64,000 nt of DNA from Massospora cicadina (lineage: Eukaryota > Entomophthoromycota > Entomophthoromycetes > Entomophthorales > Entomophthoraceae): contig JAKSZP010009554.1 of the NCBI GenBank assembly GCA_022478985.1, forward strand, positions 30,398 to 94,397, read 5' to 3'. Positions within the stretch are counted from its first letter, which is position 1, and every line of letters starts with the position of its first letter. The notes beneath the pieces were generated by a model that had not been told where the DNA came from, made no database searches, and saw only the letters and a program-made list of their open reading frames with translations. The position numbers and the translations under genes were made by a program. Positions 1 through 11,434 of this stretch are shown piece by piece.

Positions 1-660
1 GCCACCAACTCATATCTAAATGATTAGGCAAGGAAGTTTTTCAAAGAAAAAAAGCTTCTTCAAACCTATAATGAGCTTGATGGAAGATAACTGGCCGTTG
101 ACATCCCAGCTCTGCAAGGTCTTAAAGGTGTCACCAATAATAACATACTCATTTGTTGTGATTGACAGGATGATTCATTTTACCAGGGCAAGGTCAATGA
201 AGTTTTCTTCTTCTCTGGTAACATCCAGTGCATTGACAGCATCCATGGTAACTTTTACCTACAGGGTTTATGCCTTGTGATGAATGGAATAACCAGATTC
301 AAAAATGGGTTATAACGTTTTTATTTAAGTCATAAGATGAGCTGGAGTGGGATGCAAGATATAGGGTTTCTTCATGCATTCTGTGGTGCATGCCTCAGGA
401 GTTCCTCTCATGGGATTGTCATCTTAAAGTAAGGATGAAAGAGTTCCACTGGGCTTTTCTTTGGGATCAGGAGCGATTTGGTCATGGAGTCAGGCCTGGT
501 GAGCGAAACATCTCTTTCATGCACCAAAGACAATTGGTGATCCACATGAGTAGCTGGTAATATCTCCTCCTTCAACATAATATCAAGACAAGTAGCTGCA
601 GTGGCTCTTAGCCCTCTGGTCCCTAGTTTCTGACTAAACATGTGCAAGAGATGGGTGAGA
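1..660. other. Unassigned sequence left of zinc-knuckle retroposon copy 1
   Basis: No gene, LTR or repeat that I recognise. Short open frames occur on both strands (for example minus strand 408-647), but none shows a reverse transcriptase, integrase, protease or zinc-knuckle motif and none recurs elsewhere in the window. It may be the remains of another element or unique intergenic DNA. Confidence 0.4.
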
Positions 661-680
661 GGAGCTTGGGCTGACTGGAT

Positions 681-2597
681 CTTTCTTTTGCTTTGATACC
701 TAAATTGAAGCCAAATTCGGATTTTTTAAAAAAAGATACAAAAAATGACCGCTCAAATGAGCCAAAACATACCAATGTTGATGCAAACGATGCCTGCTGC
801 CATGGCTTGGGGTGGTGGTGCACCACCATCTGGAGTCTTTCAGCTGCTGCCAAAGTGCGCCCAGGCTGGCTCTGCTAGCCCTCAAAATGCTACCAGGCGT
901 TATGTCCCCCTCAGGACTTGGCCCACCACCTCACAAATTTCCAGGCGGTGCTCCGGAGCCCTTTGGTGCTCCCATGGAGCAATTTGCATTTTGGCCTCCA
1001 GGTCAAATATGGAAACATCTTCTCATATGCAAGTACGGCCATCTTTGAGATGGCCACGGCAGTGTTTAAACTGGCTGGCTTCATTGATTTCTGCCCCTTT
1101 GAGGGGTATTTCAACCTTGGCTTCCATTCCAAGACTGATGCAATGGCAGCATCTAAGCTGCCATTAATTTTTTAAGAAATTCCCCTTCCCAGCATTTGCA
1201 TCTGGCTCATGGATGAGGTCACTTTGGTGGTCCAGTTCACCAGGTTGCCCTCCCACCTTTCCCCTGAACGCCTCTGCCATGAACTCATGGAAGGCTTGGC
1301 CATTTATGGTGCAGATCCCATGTTGTAATTTGTGGTTCTGAATAAAAGCAGATTGTTTATCAGGGCCACGCGCCTTTGTGAAGATCTGCCCATTCCATCA
1401 TGACACCCACCTTGAAATTCCTTTTCACATGGTGATCAAATCTTCCCCTGATCACCCATTCTAGGCGTGCATTGAGAACAGATGCGCCATTTGACCCCTT
1501 TGCCTCAAGCTTGATCACTCAAAGCACAAGTGCCCTATGGCTTCCACCTCCGCTGCTTCCATCACTCCTCCCTCCAGCGTCAGGTCAAAAGCCAGTTTGG
1601 CCCAATTTTCGAATGGGGCTCAATCCTCCCACTCTTAACCTCAGAAAATTCTGGTGCCACTTCCAAGGCGTCAGCCAATCAAAATTAAAAAATTTTGAAA
1701 TATAAACACTTTGACCAGATTATGGAATCCTGAGTCAATGGCTGACTCAGTTTCATCTGAGCTGCTGTGGTCAACAGCACGTGGCCAATAAGCTCCTGTT
1801 ACTGCCCCAATTCCGGTGGCTGGCCCAGTGCTGGGTGAATCCAAACCATTTGAGGCTCTCAAATGGATTGATGAGGACAAATGGCCATACCACATCAAGC
1901 TGGATTTTGCTTTTGAGGAATTTTTTGTTGCTCCTCTCAAATTGCGGCCCACCAACTTCGCCCTTAAAACAATTTTCCAATTATATAAAAATGTTAATAA
2001 AATGGTAGTTGAGGCTGCAGCTGCCCCTGACAACACCCTACTTTTCCAGAAACTTCATGGGGCGATGGAGCCCTTTGTTGAGGGTATTCCTGTCCCCAAT
2101 TTTCCCCATGATTTTGAAAAAAATGCAAAATATGAATTTGAGGAGCTCGCTTTTAGTGTGAGCCATGCTTGCATCAAAGCGGCAAAAACTTCTCTTTTTA
2201 AACCCAATTATCCCAAAACCTGCTGGTGCATCAAGTCTTTCACTTGTGTGCTGGCTCTCATCACTTTCGCTGAGCATCAACTTGCTCAATATGTTGAGGC
2301 GATGGACACTGCTGGCCTCATAAATGAAGAAAAACCCACAACTATACCTCCAAATGCCCCATGTCGCTGATGTTCCCACCCTGAAGCTGTCTGCCATGGT
2401 CTGCCAGCTAAAGCAGGTGCTAGACAAAAGTTTCCCCAAAGTTTCTTCGCCTTCTGATATGGCTTCCTAGGCTGTTAGCTGAGGTGCCATGTTAGGAATT
2501 TTTTTATTTCTAATAATCCCATTGTTTGGCCCATTTGAAAATAAAGATGCGTGGCGGCTCTCCCTTTTGGGTTGGGCACCACTAGTGCTAATAAAGA
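681..2597 (+). mobile_element. Zinc-knuckle retroposon, copy 1 (full length, non-LTR type)
   Basis: About 1.92 kb. The start (TCTTTCTTTTGCTT) matches the start of the copy at 57008, and the end (GGCACCACTAGTGCTAATAAA, with an AATAAAGATGCG block about 40 bases before) matches the ends of the copies at 11945, 29003 and 57008. There are no LTRs and no reverse transcriptase. Unlike the other copies I could not find a convincing target-site duplication here. The right flank leads into the LTR remnant of element J. Inferred to be a non-autonomous, ORF1-only retroposon moved by a LINE encoded elsewhere. Confidence 0.65.
745..2370 (+). pseudogene. Gag-like zinc-knuckle protein (ORF1-like), copy 1, broken
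   Basis: Three conserved blocks occur in order. Block 1 (about 918-1175) reads AGFIDFCPFEGYF and is shared with the copies at 30337 and 57008. Block 2 is a CX2CX4HX4C zinc knuckle at 1492-1533; its first Cys codon is TGA here, and CLKLDHSKHKC follows. Block 3 (1816-2370) is open for 184 codons, contains KPFEALKWIDEDKWPYHIK, and is similar to the copies at 11945 and 57008. A CCHC knuckle behind a conserved N-terminal domain is typical of nucleic-acid-binding ORF1/Gag proteins; the family itself is not recognised. Blocks 2 and 3 share one frame while block 1 is in another, so at least one frameshift is present. No polymerase motif was found in any copy. Confidence 0.6.
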
Positions 2598-2739
2598 TCC
2601 CCGGACAGTCAAATACCTTCTTAATGAATCTATACAAATCCCAGGTTTTTATTAATAGCAGATACTTGGTAGCCAAACTGTTCTTAGTTATATTGGGTGC
2701 TCTGCATAATTGCTTGTAAAAGAGGGAAATAGCTAAACC

Positions 2740-3430
2740 AAATAGCAACCACTTTATGCTAGTGCAAAAATCCAAGTATAATAAACTCATATTTATGATG
2801 CATCTTTAGCGGCTTGCAACCAGAGAGTAATATAAATAAATATAAAGTGAGTTGATTACCACGGCCTCAGGGAAGTAATTCAAAAGATTAATACAAAGTG
2901 AGGAGTGCCATCATGGAAGCAAGATATCAATAACAATATCTAAAACTACCTAAAATTGGCAAAGGTGTCTGATAGATGTAGTTTACTATGACATATTATG
3001 ACCCTCCCAGCCAATAATTTTATAATCAATAACTAATTATTAGTTTATATAAAAATTGAATAAATTAATAACTCACTCAGTTGATTAGTCAGAAAAAATT
3101 ACAATAGTATAATCATGGAAAAGAACATAGTTAACTTCCTAGTTACAGAACAATGATGTACTGATTCTAGGAGTACAATTGATAGTGTTATGATTGGTAA
3201 AATTATTAACATAGTTAGAATAGGCATAATGGTACTCATTACGTAAAACTTATTAAAGACTGAGGAGCATAGCGTGACAATTCTAAAAAATGCTGGAGGG
3301 TTGAATTTTAAACCTGAAAGCAAACCTTATTGAAGACTTGATTGCTAATATGTTATAGTTAAGTCTGATTAATAAAAAAGGATGTAAAGATAGAGTTCCT
3401 AAGTTGAGTAAATAATCTTGAAAACACAAC
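2740..3430 (-). repeat. Degenerate 3' LTR of element J
   Basis: The stretch 3100-3400 aligns by eye with 52230-52560 (LTR of element I): both contain ACAGAACAATGATGT, then TGATTCT, a similar AGGCATA...TACTCATT/TGTTCATT block and a TTATAGTTAGATCTGA-like block. The integrase C-terminus lies immediately right of it on the minus strand, as expected for a minus-strand 3' LTR. A purine-rich GTTAACGGGGAG (minus strand) at about 3431-3442 is a possible polypurine tract. Edges are approximate, the left one especially. Nothing coding was seen in 2598-2740. Confidence 0.45.
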
Positions 3431-3584
3431 TCCCCGTTAACTTGACTCGTTCTCTAAATGTCTCTCTCTTAATGGAGGATGATTGTTGTAGTAGGGTCTT
3501 AGAAACTTTGTATGAACCTTGTTGATATCTTTACATCAGAAAAGTGTTATATGGTATAAAAATTAATTGAAAAACTCTCTAAGG

Positions 3585-3845
3585 TTACTTATGATCCTTT
3601 CCAAATTGTGGAATATTTATGAGTTCTTCCAAAGACATAAGTACTGTAGTACAACACCTGATCACCTTCCTTGAACTTATATAATACTTTTTGGTGCATA
3701 TCGTCCTAATTTTTCTGATTATTTTCTGTTCAAGGCTGTATAAGCTTGGGTCAAATCTAATTAGTGTCCTCACCAATTGATCAAAACATTCTTCTGGCCA
3801 AATGCCATCCTTATCCTTTATTATAAAATACAAAAATGGAGGCAA
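3585..3845 (-). pseudogene. Integrase C-terminal remnant (element J)
   Basis: On the minus strand one frame starts PPFLYFIIKDKDG. After a -1 shift near the middle, another frame reads KFKEGDQVLYYSTYVFGRTH followed by TIWKGS. This matches the end of the integrase of element G (LLFYHHRPGGRTHKLATTW followed by SGPYW) and is the region leading into the GPY/F module of gypsy integrases. The rest of J's pol is missing because element A is inserted 17 bases to the right. About 140 bases between 11440 and 11579 may be J's continuation, but I could not recognise protein in them. Confidence 0.6.
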
Positions 3846-3867
3846 GGAGGGCTTTCAAAAATAGAGC

Positions 3868-4622
3868 TGTGGGAATCCAGCAAGTTTTATGCTTGCTGGT
3901 GCTAATAACATCCAGATTACCACAAAACACTTTTTAAAGCTATAACTGATACTTTTTTAAATAAAAGTAAATATTGGATTTAAGGGCTTTTTTATTTGTC
4001 GCGGGTAATAAACAAAAAATTGATCTTTCTCAATATCTACCGCTCAGTATTCAAACTGTATTGAAGGTTAAAAGAAATTAAATGCTAATGTTTGGAATAT
4101 CTTAGTAAGGTCCAAATTAAGGAATATGGTTATTCGCCTATTGGAGCTCAGGAAACTTGCATACTTTTGTGGAACAACCAAAGGAAAGTTGGTTGCCAGT
4201 AGGATCAGTCCGTTTGGCAAGAATTATGATATATCTGATCCAATCATCACGAGGGAAAAATTTTACAGCTGTGGGAACCCCTCTGAGGCTATAAAAGGTG
4301 GTGGTCCCCACATAGGTGATTTGACTAGGTTGTTAATGGAATGAAGAGGAACCTCAGCTGGACTTTCTTGATTCCACTGCATAGTTGATACAATCTGACT
4401 TCTCAAACTCATGATATTTGCTTGAGAGGTATTAAAAAGTGTTAACCTGATTCAAGTTGTTCCACCAAGAATCACCCAGGGTCTTTAGGACTATATTATT
4501 GTCATTTTTAATTAAACCACTTTTACTAGCCATATCAGACTTGTAGATGTCCAAAATTACCCCCTTTCAGCCTAATGTCACCCAAAGCATTCTTTCTCAA
4601 AGCTGAGAGGGAAATTGTCTGA
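3868..4622 (-). repeat. 3' LTR of element A
   Basis: Aligns along its full length with 10679-11434, for example AATGCTAATGTTTGGAATAT at 4080 and 10890. Begins TGTGGGAATCCAGCAAG right after target duplication AGAGC. Contains a plus-strand (antisense) TATAAAAGG at 4290-4298. Confidence 0.85.
4290..4298 (+). promoter_or_regulatory. Antisense TATA box in element A 3' LTR
   Basis: TATAAAAGG on the plus strand, opposite to gag-pol. It is kept at the matching place in the A 5' LTR (11102-11110) and in F's left LTR (32458-32466). A GTAGGT-like stretch follows 20-30 bases downstream in all three (ATAGGTGAT here). Antisense promoter activity is inference. Confidence 0.4.
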
Positions 4623-4636
4623 ATCACCCCTTTAAG
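4623..4636 (-). other. Polypurine tract of element A
   Basis: Minus strand CTTAAAGGGGTGAT directly abuts the 3' LTR start. This is the expected position for plus-strand DNA priming in an LTR retroelement. Confidence 0.6.
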
Positions 4637-4639
4637 AAT

Positions 4640-5850
4640 GTTGGGGGGAAATAGGGCCATAGGAAGCAGCCATGTACCCGGTTGATGATAACCCCTGTAG
4701 CCAAAGTTTAGTAGAATATTACGCACCTCTCTTGTAGGTGATTATGAAAGGGTCTTCCTATATTGACCCAAGCTTATCACTTCTAGGGTTGATGCGGTTA
4801 TTATAATACAGAACCAGGTCAGACACTTGGAAGGAAGGTAGGGGAGTTTGGAGCTCATTAGCAGCCTGCTCTTCTTTAGTCACCGTTTTAGCTAGATAGG
4901 TCATAGCCTCAGATTGGAGCTGGATGATGCGCTGAGCCAATATTATCATGTCTTTCTCATGTTCCTCAACTCTAGAGGAAACATCTTTAGCTAATAGAGC
5001 AGATATTCCGGGTTCCCGCCCATACAAGACATGGAATGGGGACATTTTTAGGATCCAGTGATAACTAATCTGGTAGGACATAAGAGCACTGTGTAGATAT
5101 TGATCCAGTGAAGTGGGTCAGAAGATACCATTTTTTCATAGAATGGAGACCAAGGTTCCATTTGCTCTCGCCATGGTCCCGTTGGCAGAGGGATTATATG
5201 GAGCTGAGAAAAGTTGTTGGACTCCCATGGAAGTAGCCAGGATTTTGACTACTCTGGAGGTGAAGTTCTTATCATTGTCGCAGAGTAGTACTTGGGGACA
5301 CCCATGATGAGTGAATATGTTTTGATGTAGGAATGTTGCGGTGGCCTTGGCCATTTGGGCAGGGAGAGCCACGGCTTCAACCCACTTAGTAAAGTGGTCA
5401 ATTCCTACTAGGATAAATTTGATTCCACCAGTAGTCTGAGGGGGACCTAATACGTCTAGGCTGATGGTGTGGAACTTTTGTTGAGGATTAGTGGGTTAAT
5501 ACTGGTATCTAGTCTTGAAACTGGATTGCTTCTTACATAAGGCAGGCATCCAAGACTTTGGAAATAGTTTCCATAATTCCTTTGCAATGGTATCATTCCC
5601 TAATCCATCATAGGTTTTCTTTGCTCCCCCATGACCTAGGGCGGAGTGAGCTTCTATGATAACATGTACACGTTCTGAGGGCCAAAGGTAAGGCAGCCAC
5701 TTTGCCACCACCTACTTGTACAATTTTCCACTCTCTACTTTGGTGTTGAGGGAGTGCCGGGCTAACATTTTCTGGACAGGATCATCCTCATCCTTCCAGT
5801 TGTCGGGGGACATTAAGAGGTCATATAACCTCTCTGCCTCACTATTGTCC
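4640..5850 (-). pseudogene. Integrase of element A
   Basis: Broken into several frames. From N to C: the zinc-binding region (about 5496-5711) keeps HSALGHGG but ends ALCKKQ, so one zinc Cys is lost. The core begins QQKFHTISLDVLGPP (first catalytic Asp, about 5448), then VLLCDNDKNFTS (second Asp, about 5280). It then reads NGTMARANGTL where the family has a catalytic Glu; Ala stands there. The C-terminal part (4758-5081) contains MSPFHVLYGREPG. Known role of the family: inserting the DNA copy into chromosomes. This copy cannot be active. Confidence 0.8.
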
Positions 5851-7130
5851 AAGTGCAGGACTGGCAGCTGAGTTAACCCATCAACATCAAGTGATGGGTT
5901 CCAACATGGTGATTGATCTTTATGTCATAATGCTGGAGCTTTAGAGCTCAACAAGCTAACCGGCCAGTAGGATCTTTCATGTTCTGTAACCATTTCAATT
6001 AGCGTGGTCTATAACAACAGTGAATGTAGTACCATACAGGAAGGGGCGGTAGTGCTTTACAGATAACAGAACAGCAAGGCACTCCTTTTCCGTTACGCTG
6101 TAGTTGCATTCCTCTTGACAGCATCTTAATGAAATAGGATGCAGGAAGATCTACACCATTTTCATCCAGTTGGTCTAAGATGGCCCCAAAAGCATAGTCC
6201 AAGGCGTTAGTAAACAAGATAAATTGTTTTCCATAGTTGAGGTGCCTCATGATAGAACGTTTTTGTAGCAGTTGCTTCAACGTCTCAAAAGCGGCCTTCT
6301 GTTCAGCTCCCAATGGAAATGAGTGTCTTTAGTCAGTAGGCGGAAGAGGGGTTCAATGAGTTGGGCGAATTATGGATAAACTGATGATAATACATCATCC
6401 CTAGAAATACCTGAATATCCCATAGATTTTAAAGGAGGCATTTTGAGATCGCTTTGACCTTATCTTGTATGGGTTAGATTCCCTCTTGAGAGATGGATTG
6501 TACAAGGAAATCCAATTTCTTTTGGAAGACGGTACACTTCTGAGGATTAACTTGGTATTGAACTTAGGTAAGCGTTAAAACACCTCCTTCAGGTGATCAA
6601 GATGTTTGTTAAAGGTCTTTGAGAACATCGTGATGTCATCAAGATAGACGGTGACACAAATTAACTTTAAATCCTGCAAGATGTGATCCATGGCGCGCTG
6701 GAAAGTTGCAGGTGCGTTTCACAACACTTGAGGTAATTGGGTGGGTTGGAAGAGACTCTCACTGCAAACAAGAGCGCATTTCTCCTGGTCTTGTGAAGAA
6801 ATGTCCATTTGCCAATATCTGCTAGCCAAGTCCATTGCGGAGAAGTTAGATCCAGACATTTGTGCCAGGGCGTCATCAATGCAGGGGATAGGATAGCTAT
6901 CCTTTTTCATGAGGTTATTTATTTTGCGGTAGTCCAAAAATTACCTGATGCCCTCCGTTCTCTTTTTATTAGCAAAAGGGTGGAAGACCAAGGGCTTTGT
7001 GAAGGAACTAGTAACCCCACGTCTAGTAACTGCTTGAGATCCCTCCTCATCTGCTGTTTTCCAACTTTGACTTGCAGTAAGGTTTTGACTGAATAGGACG
7101 GGCATCACCCACATCAGTGGAGTGGCTCCA
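5850..7130 (-). pseudogene. Reverse transcriptase and RNase H of element A
   Basis: RT: MDYRKINNLMKKDSYPIP and FSAMDLASRYWQMDISS at 6719-6937. The catalytic YLDD box is intact at 6635-6646 (CVTVYLDDITMFS). RNase H at 5999-6313 reads GKQFILFTNALDYAFGA; the family has a catalytic Asp in LFTDAS, and here it is Asn. Several frameshifts and stops separate the blocks, including one between the palm motifs near 6720. The blocks are collinear with those of elements F and G. Confidence 0.82.
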
Positions 7131-7135
7131 GTCCT

Positions 7136-8064
7136 TCATATGGCCATAGTTATTATCTGACCTGAAGAGTATGTGGCTAAATCCTTCAAAGAAAGTGTGA
7201 TTTTGTCAAGTTCATCTGTGGTCAGCTCATCCGAGATATGGACATTGGGTAAGGTACATAACAGGTTATCCATTGGCAGGCCCATATACAACGTAGAGCC
7301 AATGAAGTGAATTTGTTCAATGTCCTCCACAGGGATTAATAAGCCTCTTCCAATCTCCTGGTGTTTTCTTATAACCATGTCCTTGTCAGTGAGGTTCCCC
7401 AACAGAAGGGCAATAGGCCCCTGGTAGGCTGGGACTAGTATCCCAGGCAATACATGAGGCTCCAAGGGGCTAACTCCCTCAATACTTATGAGGTGCAACA
7501 AGCAGTGGTGTGGGATTAGGAGCGTGATCTTTGTGTCAACCACTCGTTGTTCACCTGGCTTAGCCACTCCCTCGTCTGCAGCATAGAAAGGAATACTATC
7601 ATTAGCTTCCACTGAATTGAGCAATTTTTTGTATTTCTCCCTGAGGTAGTATAATGTAAAGGTAAATTGGAAAACAAGTACTCAACAAGGAAATAATATT
7701 CATTCTTGCTGGGATCTTTATTGTATAAAACTAAAGGAACTTTGTAATTAAGTAACAAGAGGAAACCTTGATTCATGTTGATAATTCCCTCATACTTGGT
7801 TATAAATTGGGTACCTATAAGCATATCATAGGTGTTTTTGTCCAAGGCCACTGCGGGGGCAAAAAGGTGAGCTTCCCAATTTTGAATGGGAAGGGAAGAG
7901 TATGCCTTAAAGGCGCGAATGTTGTTTGGGCCTGCGGTTTCAAACTCTTTATTGTACTCCAAGTTAGGCGCCAGCTTGATCTTTTTCATCAGCTTTGAGA
8001 AGATTACATTCATTGGGGGAGCCAGTGCCAGGATGGCCATTGCCCATACTTTTTTAATGCCCAC
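7136..8064 (-). pseudogene. Aspartic protease and protease-RT linker of element A
   Basis: The protease frame (7516-8064) reads MNVIFSKLMKKIKLAPNLEY followed by a pepsin-like stretch (PAVALDKNTYDMLIGTQFI) collinear with F and G. The active-site Asp-Thr-Gly is not recognisable: the site reads ILALAPPMNV. The next frame (7136-7624) contains PGILVPAYQGPIALLLGNLT and KHQEIGRGLLIPVEDIEQIH, the conserved linker before the RT. The two frames overlap by about 108 bases. Confidence 0.7.
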
Positions 8065-8267
8065 TTACACCATGGTGAGTGTTCCTCCAAAGTTAGGAGA
8101 TAGATATAAGACCTCCTTGAGCTGGAAGGTGGAGTTTAATTTGCGATCAGTCTCAGGGTAACTCTCCAGGATGGACTTCATGGTGTTTTTATGGAATGGC
8201 GAATTAAGCCAGATAGGAGCTGATCAGCATTGGTGGCAGGATCAATAACCGCTGGACACCTAGATCT

Positions 8268-10640
8268 TAGCTGAGGTACTTATCTTCAGGTATGGTGGTC
8301 TCATCTACTCCTCCAGCGTTTAAATGATCAGGAACCTCCACTTCAGCGGGTACTCCTAGTACATAGTAATAAACAACCTCGTAACCCACTTCAGATTCAT
8401 TTTCCAGGGGTATTTTCAACAAGGGGTAATGAATCAATTGAGATAAGTGTGTCAGGCACATGAGATTCGTCAGCAATAGTTGTGTTTATCCCTATGCCAA
8501 CGTCACTTTTCCCTGCTCCTGCTCCTCGAGGTCAGCTTTCTTTTTCCAGAATACAGTCTCATAGTGCCCAACCTTGTTTCAGTAAGCACACCAGGGACGT
8601 TCAGGCCGCTTGGATTTTGTTTTTTGCTCCTCAGGGCCCATAATTTGAAGGGTCTCCTTTTTGTCTTCAATAACTAGGATCCAGGCTTGGGCTTTTGATC
8701 CTCAATGGCCAGAACGTGGGGTCTGGATACTACTATGAGAAACTTCAAGCTTATGGAAGTCTTTCACATCTAGCAGAGCATCTTTTATATCATGGATGTT
8801 GCGAAAATAGCGTTTGACTGAAGTGATGTGCATCGCCAAAGGAGGGTGAGATGCCAACCCAATCAAGATAGTGGCAACAGCGTCGTCCAATGTCAACATC
8901 TTAGAAGTTATCAATGTCTGCACTTCACTATAGAACAGTTCCACAAAGGTAACAACTGACTCTCCTTTTCTTATGCTAATGCGCATGAACGCTTGCTTCT
9001 TCATGCTCAAGCTTTGTTTTGATCCAAACTCGTCAATGAGCGCCTCCTTAACCTCAGACCAGGTGTTAAGAGCATCCATATGAGGCACCATCACCTCCTG
9101 AGCCATGCGACTCAGACAAGAGAGAATATGTTTGACCTTCTGATGGTCAGTCACCTCTTTCATAGTGGCTTCAAAGACATATAAAAATGAAGCGATGCTA
9201 TCCTATCCAGGAATAAACTTTCCTTAAAAGTTGGTTTGAATGAAACATGGTCACCCCCAGAGAGGGTATAAATGGGAGGAGAATCTGTCCTTGTGGTTTC
9301 CAAGCAAAGGCACAAATGATCAAAGGAGCAAGAGAGTCGATCAAGCTGGTCTTGGATAGCTTCAATACTGATTTTCATGGAGGTGATGGGCTTTTGGGAG
9401 GCGGATTCACATAAAGCCAATCGGGCTTCCATCCCAAGCTTGTGAGTTTCCAGTTCTTCAACACGACTCACCAGTGCCTTGACTTTAAAATGGAGTTGTG
9501 AAACAAAAGAGCCTAGGTTAAGTTGGTCAGCTTCCACCACCCCCATGCGTTTTTGAGCTTCTCTTTCAGCTGCTTAAACCCTTCATTGTCACGTGGGTGG
9601 GAGCTTTGGAAATATACGTCACCCTTGATCTGTTCATAGCTACGCTCAACCTGCGTCATTTGACTATGCACATTATTTAACAGTGTGGGCCCTTCAAGAG
9701 AGGTATTGACTCCTTGAGCTTCTTTTTCAAATTTGCTAACCCGTCAGGATAGATATTAGTATTCTCAAGAAAGTCTTTGAGGTATAGCTATTTTTCCAGG
9801 TGAGCAGCCTAGATATCTAAAGCGGGAGTATCCCTAGAAGGTTCTTGCAACAATCGCCGCTCAAGTTCTTCAATGCGTGACAAGGCTTGAGTTAGTTGCT
9901 GCTCCACCACAGCCACACGTTGTTCATCCTCAGGTTGAGGGGTAGACGCATGCACCAAGAGGTCGCGGTGACTTTACTCTTCATGATTTTCAAGTTCCTT
10001 GGCAAACTCCACAAGTCAAGAGTGGGTGCTAGTGGTGGATGCATCTAAATACCCCGGAAGATCTTCATAGCCTCATCTTCATACTTTACTACACCACTAT
10101 ACATGGTGGTGAGCCGCTCATGTAGCTGAATAATGAATTTTTGGTTTGCCTCCACACCATATTTCGCTGTTCAAATATGTTTAGAGGTCAGATGGTTTAA
10201 ATTATCATAAGATAATATTAGAGCACCATAGTTTGCCAGGTGATGGTGCAGCTCTTCATGACGGATGGCAAATAGGTGTATCATGTGAAACAATGCAGGA
10301 TGGGCAAATTTGTGGACATAGTCAGATTGGTAAGCTGACTATAGGCGTCAGGAAGGATTTGAGTCTCATAAAGGTACATTAAATGGTCCTCTACAGAAGA
10401 ACCTCTTTCTCGTGAAGCAATATCGCCAGGGTTTAATATGCCTTGAGTTAAGTTTCTCATTACTTCAGCTGAAGGCCAGATAAGACAGTGAGACTCTGGT
10501 ATCAGGAATTGTTAAACTGTTCTCCTTCAAATGACAAGGTTGGGGCTATCCATATGGCCAACTTATGCCCCATCGCCATTTCTCACCCATCTAGTAAAAC
10601 TTCCAGCTGGTGCGCCCTCCATTTTTGATGAAAATTAAAT
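8268..10640 (-). pseudogene. Gag of element A
   Basis: The capsid-like domain is at 8702-9163 (LSCLSRMAQEVMVPHMDALN, EALIDEFGSKQSLSMKKQAF), a Retrotrans_gag-type fold by similarity to C, G and L. An upstream frame (9160-9546) holds a predicted coiled coil (VSRVEELETHKLGMEARL). The CCHC knuckle at about 8546-8592 is decayed: WCAY, stop, NKVGHYETVFW, with two Cys lost. The N-terminal 1 kb is too broken to read, and I saw no collagen-like tract, unlike C, G and L. Confidence 0.7.
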
Positions 10641-10658
10641 TGTGGTGTCCAGGATAAA

Positions 10659-10675
10659 CCCTGTAGTGAGCATCA
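10659..10675 (-). other. Primer-binding site of element A
   Basis: Plus strand CCCTGTAGTGAGCATCA, three bases from the 5' LTR. The same 17-mer with small changes sits beside the LTRs at 20141 (CCCTGTAATGTGCACCA), 29624 and 44726 (both CCCTGTAGTGAGCACCA), and decayed at 52000. Ending in CCA on the plus strand fits a tRNA 3' end. The tRNA is not assigned. Confidence 0.65.
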
Positions 10676-10678
10676 CCT

Positions 10679-11434
10679 TGTGGGAATCTAGCAGGTTTTA
10701 TGCTCACTGGTGCTGATAATAGCCGGATTTCCACAAAACACTTTTAAAACTAAAACCGATACTTTTTAAATAAAAGTAAAGATGTGTTTTTAAAAAGTTT
10801 TTATTAGGCGTGGGGCAAGAAACATAAAGTGATCCTTCTCGATATATACCACTCAGTATTTAAACAATATTGAGTATTAAAGAGAAATTCAATGCTAATG
10901 TTTGGAATATCTTAGTAAGGTCTAAATTAGGTAATATGGTTATTCGACCTAACATAGCTCAGGAAACTTGCCTCACTTTTGCAGAATGACAGAAGGAAAG
11001 TTGGTTGCTAGTAGGATCAGTCTGTTTGGTAAGGATTTAAAATATATGATCCAAACATTGTGAGGGAAAATTTTTACGCCTGTGGGGACTCCCTCAGAGG
11101 CTATAAAAGGGGGTGGTCTCCACGTAGGTGGTTACATTATGTTGTTAATGGAATGGGGAGGAACCTTGGCTGGACTCCCTTGATTCTGCCACATAGTTGA
11201 AACAATCCAACTTCTTGAACTCATGCTATTTGCCCAAGAGGGATTAAAAAAGTGTTACCCCTATTCCAGGGGTTCTACTGTGAATTGACCAGGGTCTTTA
11301 GGCTGATATTATTGTTTTTTTTTTGCTTAAACCGCTTTTACCATATCAGATTTTTAAATGTCCCACATTACCCCCTTTTGGCCTATTGTCACCCAAAATA
11401 ATCTTCTTAAAGCTGAGAGGACAATTATCCGACA
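10679..11434 (-). repeat. 5' LTR of element A
   Basis: Starts TGTGGGAATCTAGCAGG and ends TTATCCGACA, followed by duplication AGAGC. Carries the antisense TATAAAAGG at 11102-11110. On the minus strand a TATATATC at 10841-10848 could be the sense promoter; it is not kept in the left LTR. Confidence 0.85.

Larger units (their letters stand above)
3868..11434 (-). mobile_element. Element A: complete but degenerate Ty3/gypsy retrotransposon
   Basis: About 7.57 kb. LTRs of about 755 bp at 3868-4622 and 10679-11434 start TGTGGGAATC and end GTCTGA/CCGACA. They are flanked by a perfect 5-bp target duplication AGAGC at 3863-3867 and 11435-11439. A primer-binding site adjoins the right (5') LTR and a polypurine tract adjoins the left (3') LTR, so the element is read right to left. 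Order of coding remnants: gag, protease, reverse transcriptase, RNase H, integrase, which is the Metaviridae order. All frames are interrupted, so it is an old dead copy. Confidence 0.85.

Noticed and set aside
408..647. Minus-strand 79-codon frame near the left edge as a gene
   Set aside because: No recognisable motif, no repeat in the window and no supporting context.
681..2597. The plus-strand zinc-knuckle frame as an antisense gene belonging to the LTR retrotransposons
   Set aside because: Related LTRs and internal regions without it are intact, and the insert carries its own target duplications at four sites, so it is a separate element.
11374..11385. TTACCCCC near the right end of A's 5' LTR read as a polypurine tract, implying a second element to the right
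   Set aside because: Both A LTRs continue identically past it for about 60 bases, and the AGAGC duplication places the LTR end at 11434.
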